Source: Syntrophaceae bacterium
Lineage (GTDB): Bacteria; Desulfobacterota; Syntrophia; Syntrophales; Smithellaceae
Direction: 5' to 3'
Assembly (NCBI GenBank): GCA_025355345.1
Contig: JANXZU010000051.1
Coordinates: 1-42,217, forward strand
Length of the DNA stretch: 42,217 nt
A model generated the notes under the pieces. It did no database searches. It saw only the letters and a list, made by a program, of their open reading frames with translations, and was not told where the DNA came from. Positions 34,668 through 42,217 of this stretch are shown piece by piece. Each line of letters starts with the position of its first letter. Positions within the stretch are counted from its first letter, which is position 1. A program made the position numbers and the translations under genes.

Positions 34668-36308
34668 TTAACTATGTATTTTTTTCTCAAACATCTCTCT
34701 CATCTTGAACTTCTGAATTTTTCCGCTGGCTGTCATTGGATAGCTTTCAACAAATTCCCAATAAAAGGGGATCTTATGCCGGGCAATTTTACCCTTGCAG
34801 AATTCGCTGAATTCTTCCGGTGTAGCATTTTGTCCGTTCTTAAGCTGGATTGCTGCCAAAACCTGTTCCCCGTATTTCTTATCGGGAATACCGACAACCT
34901 GAACATTCATTACTTTTGGGTGTTTATAGAGAAACTCCTCAAGTTCACGGGGGTAAATATTTTCACCGCCGCGGATAATCATGTCTTTAATCCGTCCGGT
35001 AACTTTGAAATAACCGTTTTCATCCATCTCTCCCAAATCTCCCGTATGTAGCCAACCTTCTTTGTCGATGGTCTCTTTTGTTGCTTCCGGCATTTTATAA
35101 TATCCACTCATCACGCAAGCGCTTCTGGTAACTATCTCTCCCTGAACGTTTACAGGCGAGTCATTGCCCGTTTCAGGATCAATGATCTTGCCTTCAATAT
35201 CTGGTAGCAGTCTGCCGACACTTGCCACGCGAAGCTTCACCGGATCGTCACGGCGCGTCATAGTCATCACCGGAGAAGATTCTGTCTGACCGAAGGCAAT
35301 TACGACTTCGGCGCAGTGCATTTTCGTTCGCACCTGATTCATTGTCTCTTCCGGGCAAAGAGCTCCCGCCATAATGCCGGTGCGCAGAGAACTCATGTCG
35401 TACTTATCAAAATCGGGATGGTTCAACATCGCCACAAACATTGTTGGCACACCATTTACAGCGGTACAACGCTCGGTGGCAATTGTCGAGAGAGCCTTGG
35501 CCGGATCAAAAAATTCCAATAAAACCATTGCCGAAGCGTGATAAACACAGTTAAGAGTGCTCATAACACAACCGAAACAGTGAAATAAGGGAACCTGAAT
35601 CAGAAGGCTATCCTTATCGGTCATACCCATTACGTCCCCGACCATCCGGGCATTATTGACGATATTGTGATGAGTCAGCATGACACCTTTGGGAAAGCCT
35701 GTGGTTCCGGATGTGTACTGCATGTTGATGACATCCTGATCGCTTAAAGAAGTCATCCGTGATTCCAATTCCTGATCAGTTATACTTTTGCCCATGTTGA
35801 TCATATCTGTAAATTTGAACATTCCGGGCGTATTCTCTTTTGTCCCGATATAGACAACATTTTTCATCAGGGGTAATTTTGAGCAAACCAGATTTCCAGG
35901 TTTGCAGCTATCCACTTCCGGGATGACATTACGAACAGTATCGTAAAAGCTGGTGTCTCGGTATGAATCAATAAGAAACAAGGTCGTTGAATCGGACTGT
36001 TTCATGATGTATTCCAGTTCATGAGATTGATAGCTTGTGTTGACGGTTACCAGAATGCCACCAATCATTCCCAAGGAAAATTGCAGATAGACCCACTGTG
36101 GAATATTAGTCGTCCATACGGAGATTTTATCGCCTCTTTGGACGCCCATAGCCATAAGCCCTTTGGCCGTTTCACGGCAACTGATATAAAAATCACGATA
36201 ATTTTGGCGCAGCTTAAATTCCGGTTGAATCAGGGCTGGATTTTCCGGATAATTAAGCGCTGCATCCTGAACCACCTGACCAATTGTTTTATTGACAAAA
36301 CCTGACAT
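34668..36308 (-). CDS. AMP-dependent fatty-acyl-CoA ligase
   Basis: A 546-residue ANL-superfamily ligase with QYTSGTTGFPKGVMLTH, the A5 motif FGQTESSPV, HTGDLGEMDENGYF, the hinge GRIKDMIIRGGENIYP and the catalytic Lys in MTASGKIQKFKM. The form matches medium-chain fatty acid-CoA ligases used in beta-oxidation and syntrophic acid degradation. It is first of the two ligases in the operon and follows the biotin carrier gene, separated by repeat copy G. It starts with ATG after AAGGAG-like bases. Confidence 0.93.
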   Translation of the reverse strand: MSGFVNKTIGQVVQDAALNYPENPALIQPEFKLRQNYRDFYISCRETAKGLMAMGVQRGDKISVWTTNIPQWVYLQFSLGMIGGILVTVNTSYQSHELEYIMKQSDSTTLFLIDSYRDTSFYDTVRNVIPEVDSCKPGNLVCSKLPLMKNVVYIGTKENTPGMFKFTDMINMGKSITDQELESRMTSLSDQDVINMQYTSGTTGFPKGVMLTHHNIVNNARMVGDVMGMTDKDSLLIQVPLFHCFGCVMSTLNCVYHASAMVLLEFFDPAKALSTIATERCTAVNGVPTMFVAMLNHPDFDKYDMSSLRTGIMAGALCPEETMNQVRTKMHCAEVVIAFGQTESSPVMTMTRRDDPVKLRVASVGRLLPDIEGKIIDPETGNDSPVNVQGEIVTRSACVMSGYYKMPEATKETIDKEGWLHTGDLGEMDENGYFKVTGRIKDMIIRGGENIYPRELEEFLYKHPKVMNVQVVGIPDKKYGEQVLAAIQLKNGQNATPEEFSEFCKGKIARHKIPFYWEFVESYPMTASGKIQKFKMREMFEKKIHS

Positions 36309-36409
36309 AAAGATACTCCTTAATAATTATTTTTAATAGTGAGCAATCCGACCTGGTAAAGGGAACTGACGACTTTTGTCCCCGGTATTGTTTTGTGTGG
36401 AAATAAACA

Positions 36410-36532
36410 AAAAGTGAGAAGCTTTTAAAAATTCATACTTAAATTAGCGAGACCCCAGTTTCATAATCTGAAACTGGTTGAGCGAACTATCCCGCAAGGC
36501 GCGGTTTTGAAAGCAAATTGATATTACTCTAA
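36410..36532 (+). repeat. Modular palindromic repeat, copy G
   Basis: Shares with copy F the left segment AAGCTTTTAAAAATTCATA and the right segment TTTTGAAAGCAAATTGATATTAC. It has the perfect stem CCAGTTTCA-taatc-TGAAACTGG and the core GAGCGAACTATCCCGCAAGGC. Its end carries the stop codon (TAA on the minus strand) of the biotin carrier gene. Confidence 0.75.
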
Positions 36533-36739
36533 TATAAGAAGTATCTGATTGGTGGCGACCTTGTCTTTTTCCTTAACTTTTATTTCTTTGACAACACCAG
36601 CGTTCTTAGCGCAAATTGGATTTTCCATTTTCATGGCCTCCAAAATCATCAACTCATCATCAACCTGAACCTTATCGCCAACTTTAACCAGAATCTCCGT
36701 AATTGTCCCCGGCATATGTGCCACTACATCAACTGCCAT
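36524..36739 (-). CDS. Biotin/lipoyl carrier protein (stand-alone BCCP)
   Basis: A 71-residue single-domain carrier with the biotinylation motif EAMKMEN (Lys37). It is the biotin carrier subunit of a carboxylase or decarboxylase, for example acetyl-CoA, propionyl-CoA or glutaconyl-CoA type. The start is set at MAVDVVAH because GGAGGAAG lies upstream. A 12-codon longer frame has no ribosome site. The remaining carboxylase subunits are not nearby. The stop codon lies in the end of repeat copy G. Confidence 0.93.
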   Translation of the reverse strand: MAVDVVAHMPGTITEILVKVGDKVQVDDELMILEAMKMENPICAKNAGVVKEIKVKEKDKVATNQILLILE

Positions 36740-36775
36740 TTTAACTTCCTCCTCAATAATTTTTAATTTGAACAT

Positions 36776-37027
36776 ATTTTATTTAAATGGGATCTGCATG
36801 ACCCCGCTTGTACGACAGAACAACTTCTCCCACCCAGTCCTGCGGAATCTGCTACCCTATTTTTTCATCTCAAATACCCAATACGCTGAAACTTTACTAA
36901 TTGTCACACATGTTAATGTTATCGACTTATCTATATTGATGCCGTCTTTTGTGGTGCGCTTTTTAAATTTATCGTTGAGCATGTGCGACAAGCAAATTAA
37001 CTTACCCACTTAACGTTAACTGGCTTG
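36776..37027 (-). other. Long leader of the biotin carrier transcript, no supported gene
   Basis: About 250 bases between the promoter at 37028-37055 and the carrier gene. One minus-strand frame of 41 codons (36982-36857, starting MLNDKFKKRTT) is open, but it has no ribosome site and no recognised family. A longer plus-strand frame also spans the region and has no better support. No hairpin was convincing. Confidence 0.4.
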
Positions 37028-37055
37028 ACTATAGCAATATTTATAAATCTGTCAA
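37028..37055 (-). promoter_or_regulatory. Sigma70-type promoter upstream of the biotin carrier gene
   Basis: TTGACA (37055-37050), a 16-base spacer and TATAGT (37033-37028) on the minus strand. It is the only strong promoter seen for the carrier and ligase genes and implies a leader of roughly 280 bases. Confidence 0.7.
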
Positions 37056-37069
37056 GAAATATTAATTAA

Positions 37070-37231
37070 TTATTAGCAACAGGCCTGATTGCCATTGCTC
37101 AATTCTTTAAAAGCAAGGCCCATCGAAGGCAAACAGGTGTGATCGTCCCGGCAGGTAAGCAGTTTGGATCAATTTATCGGAAGGAATTTAAGGCGTTTAA
37201 TGTTCGATTATTTATACCAAGACATGAGTAA
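37070..37231 (+). pseudogene. Possible 3' remnant of a degraded gene
   Basis: An uninterrupted plus-strand frame of 53 codons starts right after a stop and has no initiation codon. It reads AIAQFFKSKAHRRQTG, then VIVPAGKQFGSIYRKEF and ends RLFIPRHE. The composition looks protein-like, as if it were the tail of a lost gene. No family is recognised, and chance cannot be excluded. Confidence 0.25.
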
Positions 37232-37477
37232 CATAAAAACAAAAACTGCTTCCTGAAGTCAGTAAAGTGTCAACATCAATTAAAATACATAATTTCAATT
37301 CGTAGTCATTAATGTTGTTTCTTCGAAAATATGCTATAAACAAGATACAAAATAGTTTGGTACCGTTGGAAAATTAGTTTCCCAATGGATGAAGCATAAT
37401 TCGACTTGAAATATGCGGTGAAACCAGCCAGCTCGACTCAAACTGTTTGTAGCGTTAGCGCAGAAAGGAATTAAACA

Positions 37478-38152
37478 TTGCGAGTATTGCTTGTAGAAGA
37501 CGATAAAAAGATCGCTTCTTTTATTGTTAAGGGCCTCAAACAAGAAGGTTTTGTGGTTGAACTCGCGACCGACGGTGAGGATGGACTTCATTTAGGCCTT
37601 AATAAACAATATGACGTAGCCATTGTCGATATTATGCTGCCCAAATTAGACGGCCTGACATTGATTGAGAAGATGCGGCTGAAGAAAGTCAGCACGCCAG
37701 TGCTCATTCTGAGCGCCAAACGCACTGTGGATGACCGAGTCAAAGGACTTCAAAGTGGAGGCGATGACTATCTCACCAAGCCTTTTGCTTTTTCCGAGTT
37801 GGTGGCACGCATCTATGCATTAGTACGTCGTACCTCAGGAGCAGACGAGCCAACACGGTTAGAGATGGGTGACCTCACAATGGATCTCCTGACTAGGAAT
37901 GTCAGCCGAAAAGGAAAAAGGATTGATCTTCAACCGCGTGAATATGCTCTTCTTGAATACCTGATGCGTAGCGCGGGGCGTCCCGTTTCCAAAACCATGA
38001 TCATGGAACACGTATGGGACTATAATTTTGATCCGGAGACGAACGTCGTAGAGGCCCGAATATGCAAGTTACGGGAAAAGATCGAAGGAGGTTTCGACAA
38101 GAAACTTGTCCATACGATAAAGGGTGTCGGATATGTTCTTAGAGAAGATTAA
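37478..38152 (+). CDS. OmpR/CusR-family response regulator
   Basis: A 224-residue regulator. The receiver domain shows EDD (7-9), the phospho-acceptor Asp51 in VAIVDIMLPKLDG, Ser/Thr switch residue LSAK and Lys in TKPF. The C-terminal OmpR winged helix ends RICKLREKI...HTIKGVGYVL. The start is TTG, with AAAGGA 9 bases upstream. The sensor kinase gene overlaps its 3' end by 20 bases. The closest named relatives by form are CusR/CopR metal-response regulators, but the signal is unknown. Direct repeats that fit its binding lie at 39570-39602. Confidence 0.93.
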   Translation: MRVLLVEDDKKIASFIVKGLKQEGFVVELATDGEDGLHLGLNKQYDVAIVDIMLPKLDGLTLIEKMRLKKVSTPVLILSAKRTVDDRVKGLQSGGDDYLTKPFAFSELVARIYALVRRTSGADEPTRLEMGDLTMDLLTRNVSRKGKRIDLQPREYALLEYLMRSAGRPVSKTMIMEHVWDYNFDPETNVVEARICKLREKIEGGFDKKLVHTIKGVGYVLRED

Positions 38153-39542
38153 TAGGTTCAGACGTTCTCTCGCATTTCGCCTGACGATTCTCTATGTGGG
38201 AATTTTCACGATCTTAATCTTTGCGGCTTTCTATGTTTTTTACCAGGCGATGATCTCCAGGATTAATGCCAGGACCGATAATGAGATGGAAGTAGAGATG
38301 AAGGAATGCTCTTTAATCCTTGCAGCAAAGGGGACGGAGGCTCTTAATGGCCACATAGAGGAAGAAGTTAAATCCTCCGGAATTGATGACCGGTTTTTTC
38401 GTTTGTTAACAATGGGTGGAGAGGAAATCTTATCCTCAGACCCCGGTTCATGGAAGGAGTTGGGTGTCAATAGGTCTGTCCTTAAAAAATTAACCAAGAG
38501 TAGCCCCGAATTTGAGACCATAAAGCTGTCGAAATTGAAGTATCAGGTCAGGGTGATCTATGGGGTTGTAGATTCCGGAAAAGTGCTCCAGATTGGTCAC
38601 TCTTTGGTGGATGATGAACATGTATTTCAAGATTTAAGGGTGCTGTTCAGGACTTTAATACCCGTATTTCTCTTCCTAGCATCCTTCGGTGGATGGTTTA
38701 TGGCAAAGCGAAGCCTGGCAAGCGTAGAGCAAATAACTCAGACAGCGATAGCCATAGCGGATGGGGCAATTGAGAAGCGGGTTCCCACAACGGGAAGGGG
38801 TGATGAAGTTGATCGACTCTCCGGGGTTTTCAATAATATGCTGGAGCGTATCCAGTCCCTCATTGTTGAAATGAAAGAGGTCACTGACAACATCGCTCAT
38901 GACCTTAGAAGTCCGATCACCCGGATCAGAGGTCTTGCGGAAGTAACTCTTCTTTCGGAAAAAAACATGGAAGAGTATCAGTCCATGGCTGAAAGCACAG
39001 TGGAAGAATGTGACCGTCTCCTGTGGATGATCAACATGATGCTGGAGATCTCGGAAACCGAAGCAGGGGTATCGACTTTAAGTTTAAGTGAAGTGAGCTT
39101 ATCTGATCTCATCGAAGAGGCTTGTGATCTTTATCTGCCGTTGGCAGAAGAAAGAGACATCCAAATCAAAACAAGTATCTCTACACAATACCACCTCTCT
39201 GGTGATAAAGGTAAGCTTCAACGCGTACTTGCAAATCTGCTGGACAATGCCATTAAATACACTATGCCAGGAGGTAAGATTATCGTTTCATCCCAAAAAG
39301 TTGACAAAACGGTTATGCTCTCCGTACATGATACTGGAATAGGGATATCCCCAGATGAGACATCTCGCATTTTCGAACGATTCTATCGTGCTGACAAAAG
39401 CCGATCGGTACCCGGAGCCGGTCTTGGCCTCAGCCTGGTCCAAGCCATTGTCCGAAGTCACGGGGGAGAAATCAAGGTTAGCAGTGCGCCCGGTGCAGGA
39501 AGTACATTTACCGTGTTCCTTCCATTGGCTAAAATTTTGTGA
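38133..39542 (+). CDS. Sensor histidine kinase, CusS/heavy-metal type
   Basis: A 469-residue sensor with a first helix about residues 15-38, a periplasmic domain to about 168, a second helix about 172-190, a HAMP linker (about 191-245), HisKA with phospho-acceptor His256 in NIAHDLRSPI, and an ATPase domain with N box (LANLLDNAIKYT), DTGIG and GLGLSL. The HDLRSPI form is that of CusS/EnvZ-type kinases. Its start at 38133 lies within the regulator gene, which couples the two. It is followed by the operator and small genes described at 39556-40268. Confidence 0.93.
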   Translation: MFLEKINRFRRSLAFRLTILYVGIFTILIFAAFYVFYQAMISRINARTDNEMEVEMKECSLILAAKGTEALNGHIEEEVKSSGIDDRFFRLLTMGGEEILSSDPGSWKELGVNRSVLKKLTKSSPEFETIKLSKLKYQVRVIYGVVDSGKVLQIGHSLVDDEHVFQDLRVLFRTLIPVFLFLASFGGWFMAKRSLASVEQITQTAIAIADGAIEKRVPTTGRGDEVDRLSGVFNNMLERIQSLIVEMKEVTDNIAHDLRSPITRIRGLAEVTLLSEKNMEEYQSMAESTVEECDRLLWMINMMLEISETEAGVSTLSLSEVSLSDLIEEACDLYLPLAEERDIQIKTSISTQYHLSGDKGKLQRVLANLLDNAIKYTMPGGKIIVSSQKVDKTVMLSVHDTGIGISPDETSRIFERFYRADKSRSVPGAGLGLSLVQAIVRSHGGEIKVSSAPGAGSTFTVFLPLAKIL

Positions 39543-39555
39543 TCACACTTGTCTG

Positions 39556-39614
39556 AAGATTACCTTTTGGTAATCTTGCCGTAATCTTCCGGTTAATATT
39601 ATTGCCGATATACT
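39556..39614 (+). promoter_or_regulatory. Response-regulator-type operator and promoter of the 101-aa gene
   Basis: An inverted pair AAGATTACC-tttt-GGTAATCTT (39556-39577) runs into three direct repeats at an 11-base period: GTAATCTTGCC (39570), GTAATCTTCCG (39581) and GTTAATATTAT (39592). An 11-base period is typical of OmpR/PhoB-family binding. TATACT at 39609-39614 is a good -10. The adjacent regulator is the natural binder (inference). Confidence 0.6.
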
Positions 39615-39643
39615 ATACAAAACAAACAAAAGGAGAAATGAAA

Positions 39644-39949
39644 ATGGCTATTAATCCAGTAGCACAAACCGATGCAGCTAAAGTTGCTTCTCAAGCAGCT
39701 TTAGTAAACGCAAACCAAACCCAACCAGCAGCCAAAGAGTCGGCTCCGGCAAAGATTCAGCCGGCAGCAGCAGTAACGGACACTGTTAAGATAAGTACTG
39801 TGGCGCAGGAAGTTGCAGAAACTGCCGCTCAAACTGCACAGGAAGCTAGCCATGGCGATCGTCAGGCCCAGAGACTGCTTGCGAAACACGCTGCTGAAAA
39901 AGCGGAACTACAAGGAAACAATAAACCTTCTATTTTACAGCCTAAATGA
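39644..39949 (+). CDS. Ala/Gln-rich small protein (101 aa), MAIN type
   Basis: A 101-residue protein rich in Ala, Gln, Thr and Lys, with no signal peptide or membrane segment. The ATG at 39644 lies 8 bases after AGGAG; an ATG two codons earlier is too close to it. A VTDTVKISTVAQE stretch resembles the DTVxISxxA segment of small motility-associated proteins, and the N-terminus MAINPVAQ is shared in style with the 54-residue protein at 40104. It lies directly after a response-regulator-like operator, so it is probably a target of the adjacent two-component system. No function is assigned. Confidence 0.7.
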   Translation: MAINPVAQTDAAKVASQAALVNANQTQPAAKESAPAKIQPAAAVTDTVKISTVAQEVAETAAQTAQEASHGDRQAQRLLAKHAAEKAELQGNNKPSILQPK

Positions 39950-39959
39950 CGTGTAATAG

Positions 39960-40026
39960 GGAAAGAAAAGTGCCGGGCGGAATTCGAACCCGGCACAAAC
40001 AGCTTTGGCGAAGCGTCGTTCTTTCC
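39960..40026. ncRNA. 67-base three-way-junction element
   Basis: GGAAAGAA (39960-39967) pairs with TTCTTTCC (40019-40026), enclosing two hairpins: GTGCCGGG-11 bases-CCCGGCAC (39970-39996) and GCTT-tggcg-AAGC (40002-40014). The loop of the larger hairpin reads, on the minus strand, TTCGAATTCC, like a tRNA T-arm. No anticodon arm or CCA end exists, so it is not a tRNA. All three stems are perfect, so a structured RNA or DNA element is more likely than chance. Confidence 0.45.
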
Positions 40027-40103
40027 ATTAGAATTATTGCCGATAAAGTATATAGATAAGTATATCAAAAACTGACGCGATTGTCAGCATAAGGAGGTTT
40101 AAT

Positions 40104-40268
40104 ATGGCTGTAAATGCTATACAGGGACATGCACAATTACCGAAAATCGAGCAACACCATAAAGTACAACAGCACCAGCAGCAAGTACCTGAAAAACCGA
40201 AGGAAGCTCCCGCTATCAAACAGCAGGCGCAGACTAAGGGAACAGGGCACATTAATACTTTTGCCTGA
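40104..40268 (+). CDS. Gln/His-rich small protein (54 aa), MAVN type
   Basis: A 54-residue protein, MAVNAIQGHAQLPKIEQHHK then a Gln/Lys/Pro-rich tail ending GTGHINTFA. The ATG at 40104 has a perfect AAGGAGG 6 bases upstream. Like the 101-residue protein before it, it starts MA(I/V)N, is rich in Gln, Lys and Pro, and has ATTATTGCCGATA in its upstream region (about 40031-40044), the same 13-base stretch as before the first gene. The two are probably paralogues by function or co-regulated. No family is recognised. Confidence 0.65.
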   Translation: MAVNAIQGHAQLPKIEQHHKVQQHQQQVPEKPKEAPAIKQQAQTKGTGHINTFA

Positions 40269-40332
40269 ATAGAAAAAAGCTCGTAATAAATTGGCAATTT
40301 CATCAATTAAAGAAAAAGCTTGGGGTCACCCA

Positions 40333-42072
40333 TTAACGGCCTGTTGCCCTAATCGTTTAAATTTAAAGCTGTAACAATAGACATTCGTATCTTAATCCAT
40401 AATGGCAATCGTCAGAATATTCGACAGCAGAAAAATGGTGAAGGAAACAAGAGAATATTTTTCTAAAAGCGTCTTTTTCAGCCTGAATAAAAAATACGTT
40501 TAGCAATGCCAATGCAGAGGGCAGCATGGTAGTAAATCTTTTATCTGCCACATTAACCCAAGGAAGCGCCAATGCCTTCTTTTTGGGGCCAGGTATATTC
40601 CTGATCATCGTCTGGATATTCTGGATAGTTGATACCAGATATTCCTGAATGTTTACTTTCCATAACCCTCGCCAGCGAGAACGGTCAAAATTAAAACGTA
40701 CACTTCGGGCAAAAGAACGCTCCATAAGATGCTGACGTGTTTTAATGTCCCTTCTCGCCTGTGTAGTTTGTGCTGCTGCAAACATGCCGTTGAGATCATC
40801 ATGGCGTATATGTCGCTGCAAACTTCTTCCAGTTTTGCAGTTCGTGCACTGAGATTTGATAAGACAGGAAGAACAATCCTTTCTGGATGCAGCATATTCA
40901 ATATTTTGCTTATTTTCATGAAGAGTCCGCCTCTTTAAAATCTTACCGGCGGGACAGATGAAAGTATCTGTCTGTTTATCGTAAATGAACTTCTCTTCCG
41001 GGAATATGCCTTTACGTGAAGCGGTATTGGCACTACTGTTTTTCAATACAGACATATGGCCATTAATGCCTTTATCATTGCAGATAAGAAAATTTTCTTT
41101 GGTTCCATATTTGCTGTCAGCAACAACTGTATCAACTTTGATGCCGGTATTTGCTTCATTTATTTCAATAAGCGGCAGCATCTTATGTCCTTCATCTACC
41201 GCACCGGCGGTTACTTCAACAGCAGTAATTACCTCACACAAGGAATCAACCGCCCGATGAGTTTTATATCTGAGTTTTGCTTTACCACCATTACGCACAA
41301 TAGATGCGTCAGGATCAGTGACTGAAACATAACGGCTGTTGACTAAATAGTTGGTATCCTTAAACTCGATGTTCTCTTTTTCTTCCAGCCGCTTTTCTAA
41401 TTCCTGATAGCCTTTATGCAGGTATCTTTTTAACGATGCGGAATCGATAACAGAGTTGTTGGATGCATCGGCATCAATCAGGCTGGAGTCCATGAATATC
41501 TTCTTCCCATCAACCAGGCCTGCTTTAACACACTAAAAAACTATTCGCTCAAAGAAAGACTTGAAGGTCTCTTGACCCCATTTCTTTCTGGCTTTAGACA
41601 AAACACTGTGATCAGGTATTTCGGAATCAAAGTTATATCCGAGAAACCACAACCAGTCTATTCTCTCCGGAACTGTCTCCATAAGCTCGCGTTCGGAACG
41701 GACATTGTAGAAAACAAGCAGAAGCATTAATTTTAGTATCACCGGCGGAGGAACAGATACATTCCCTTTGCTCCCGTATTTGTCATTGACTTCTTTGTAG
41801 ATAAACTCATAATCAATTAATTCGTTTATCCGGCGCAAAGGATGGTTCTTTCTCACCCTATCTTCAAGGACAATGTTTGCATAAAATAAATTCTCCTGTG
41901 GTGATGTTTGATATCCCATCATAAAAATTAGTTGCTCCTTATTGATATAGCAGTGCTTATATAAATAATATCAATATATTACAAGCTTTTTATGCATTAA
42001 TCATAAACAATTATTTAAATGTCTTGACCGCTCCTGTGTCTTGCATAATCTATTTGGGCAACAGGCCGTTAA
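40333..42072 (-). mobile_element. IS1182-type insertion sequence
   Basis: About 1,740 bases bounded by perfect inverted ends TTAACGGCCTGTTGCCC (40333-40349) and GGGCAACAGGCCGTTAA (42056-42072). TTAA at both outer edges may be part of the ends or a 4-base target duplication. It encodes one transposase on the minus strand, interrupted by a stop. The right end abuts an IS30-family transposase remnant. Confidence 0.9.
40363..41922 (-). pseudogene. IS1182-family transposase interrupted by an in-frame TAG
   Basis: The N-terminal part (41922-41533, 129 codons: MMGYQTSPQENLFYANIVLEDRVRKNHPLRRINELID start) and the C-terminal part (41532-40363) lie in the same frame. A TAG at 41535-41533 falls where family members read ...ERIVRQCVEAGLV, here ERIVF-stop-CVKAGLVDGKKIFMDSSLIDADAS. 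The DDE-type core after the stop (MDSSLID, VVADSKYG) is intact. A good ribosome site (AAGGAG) precedes the ATG. Nonsense mutation is the simplest reading, so the copy is probably inactive unless suppressed or supplied by another copy in trans. Confidence 0.9.
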
Positions 42073-42217
42073 GACAATATTTCCCCAAAGGAACTGATCT
42101 AAACAATATTTCTAAAAAAGAAGTTGCTTTTGTCGTCAATAAACTTAATAATCGACCCAGAAAGTGCCTCAACTACCAGACTCCCAACGAGGTCTTTTCT
42201 TTAGCTAAATGTGGTGC
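42072..42217 (+). pseudogene. IS30-family transposase 3' fragment (runs off window)
   Basis: From the IS edge the plus strand reads RQYFPKGTDLNNISKKEVA, then LNNRPRKCLNYQTPNEVF, the highly characteristic C-terminal motif of IS30-family transposases. The N-terminal part is absent: nothing like it lies on the other side of the IS1182-type element. It is a truncated copy, cut at or near the element junction. Confidence 0.85.

Noticed and set aside
36768..37013. Plus-strand 81-codon frame with hydrophobic segments
   Set aside because: No ribosome site, unlike any family, and it lies opposite the leader of the biotin carrier transcript.
39970..39996. A tRNA gene suggested by the TTCGAA-type loop
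   Set aside because: No anticodon arm, D arm or CCA end can be drawn. The structure closes as a three-way junction instead.
41533..41535. TAG in the transposase read as pyrrolysine or selenocysteine-type recoding
   Set aside because: No supporting insertion signal is visible, the residue before it also departs from the family, and inactivated transposases are common.

Overview
The window looks like a chromosomal segment of a Gram-negative anaerobe of the deltaproteobacterial (Desulfobacterota) type, perhaps a Syntrophus/Smithella-like syntroph. This placement is inference. It rests on moderate GC content, a complete Mla outer-membrane lipid-transport operon, a desulforedoxin-like protein, three acyl-CoA-synthetase-type ligases with a stand-alone biotin carrier, a pyruvoyl-dependent arginine decarboxylase, and sigma54 and two-component signalling. 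No rRNA gene, complete tRNA gene or CRISPR array was seen.

Layout. 1-2036: a minus-strand NtrB-type sensor kinase, with the first codons of a probable response regulator at the window edge. 2162-2512: a divergent sigma54 promoter with upstream sites and a short terminated transcript (candidate sRNA). 2520-7046, minus strand: rarA, a small Cys-rich protein, trpB2 behind a trp-leader attenuator, a DUF523 protein and a DUF3617 protein. 7221-9245: an acyl-CoA ligase with its own promoter and terminator. 9304-14222: mlaE-mlaF-mlaD-mlaC-mlaA plus a beta-barrel protein; MlaF carries a degenerate GGDEF domain. 14371-15260: a small membrane protein and lexA with its operator. 15344-21320: a small unknown protein, a GIY-YIG protein, an acyltransferase, an extended alanine racemase and an overlapping CHASE2 adenylate cyclase. 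21525-27725: a desulforedoxin/H1-tail protein, truA, an NlpC/P60 lipoprotein, arginine decarboxylase, CheW, an alpha/beta hydrolase and a ParA ATPase. 27896-32798: an ABC ATPase, an FtsX-type permease, an HlyD-type adaptor and a MerR regulator (an efflux cassette). 33047-36739: two AMP-forming ligases and a biotin carrier protein. 37478-40268: an OmpR/CusS-type two-component system followed by a response-regulator-like operator and two small MA(I/V)N-type proteins. 40333-42217: an IS1182-type element with a nonsense-interrupted transposase, abutting an IS30-family remnant.

The most interesting signals are non-coding. (1) A trp leader peptide with three tandem Trp codons sits before trpB2, followed by six segments that can pair as a relay rather than the usual four. 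(2) A sigma54-driven short RNA lies upstream of a sensor kinase, in a layout like GlmY-GlrK or CrcZ-CbrAB. (3) A family of modular palindromic repeats sharing an AGTCGAAYTATCC-like core occurs at least seven times between genes. Their stems differ in sequence but stay self-complementary, and some copies supply the stop codon or Shine-Dalgarno of the adjacent gene. Among proteins, the MlaF-GGDEF fusion, the extended alanine racemase and the desulforedoxin with a histone-H1-like tail stand out.
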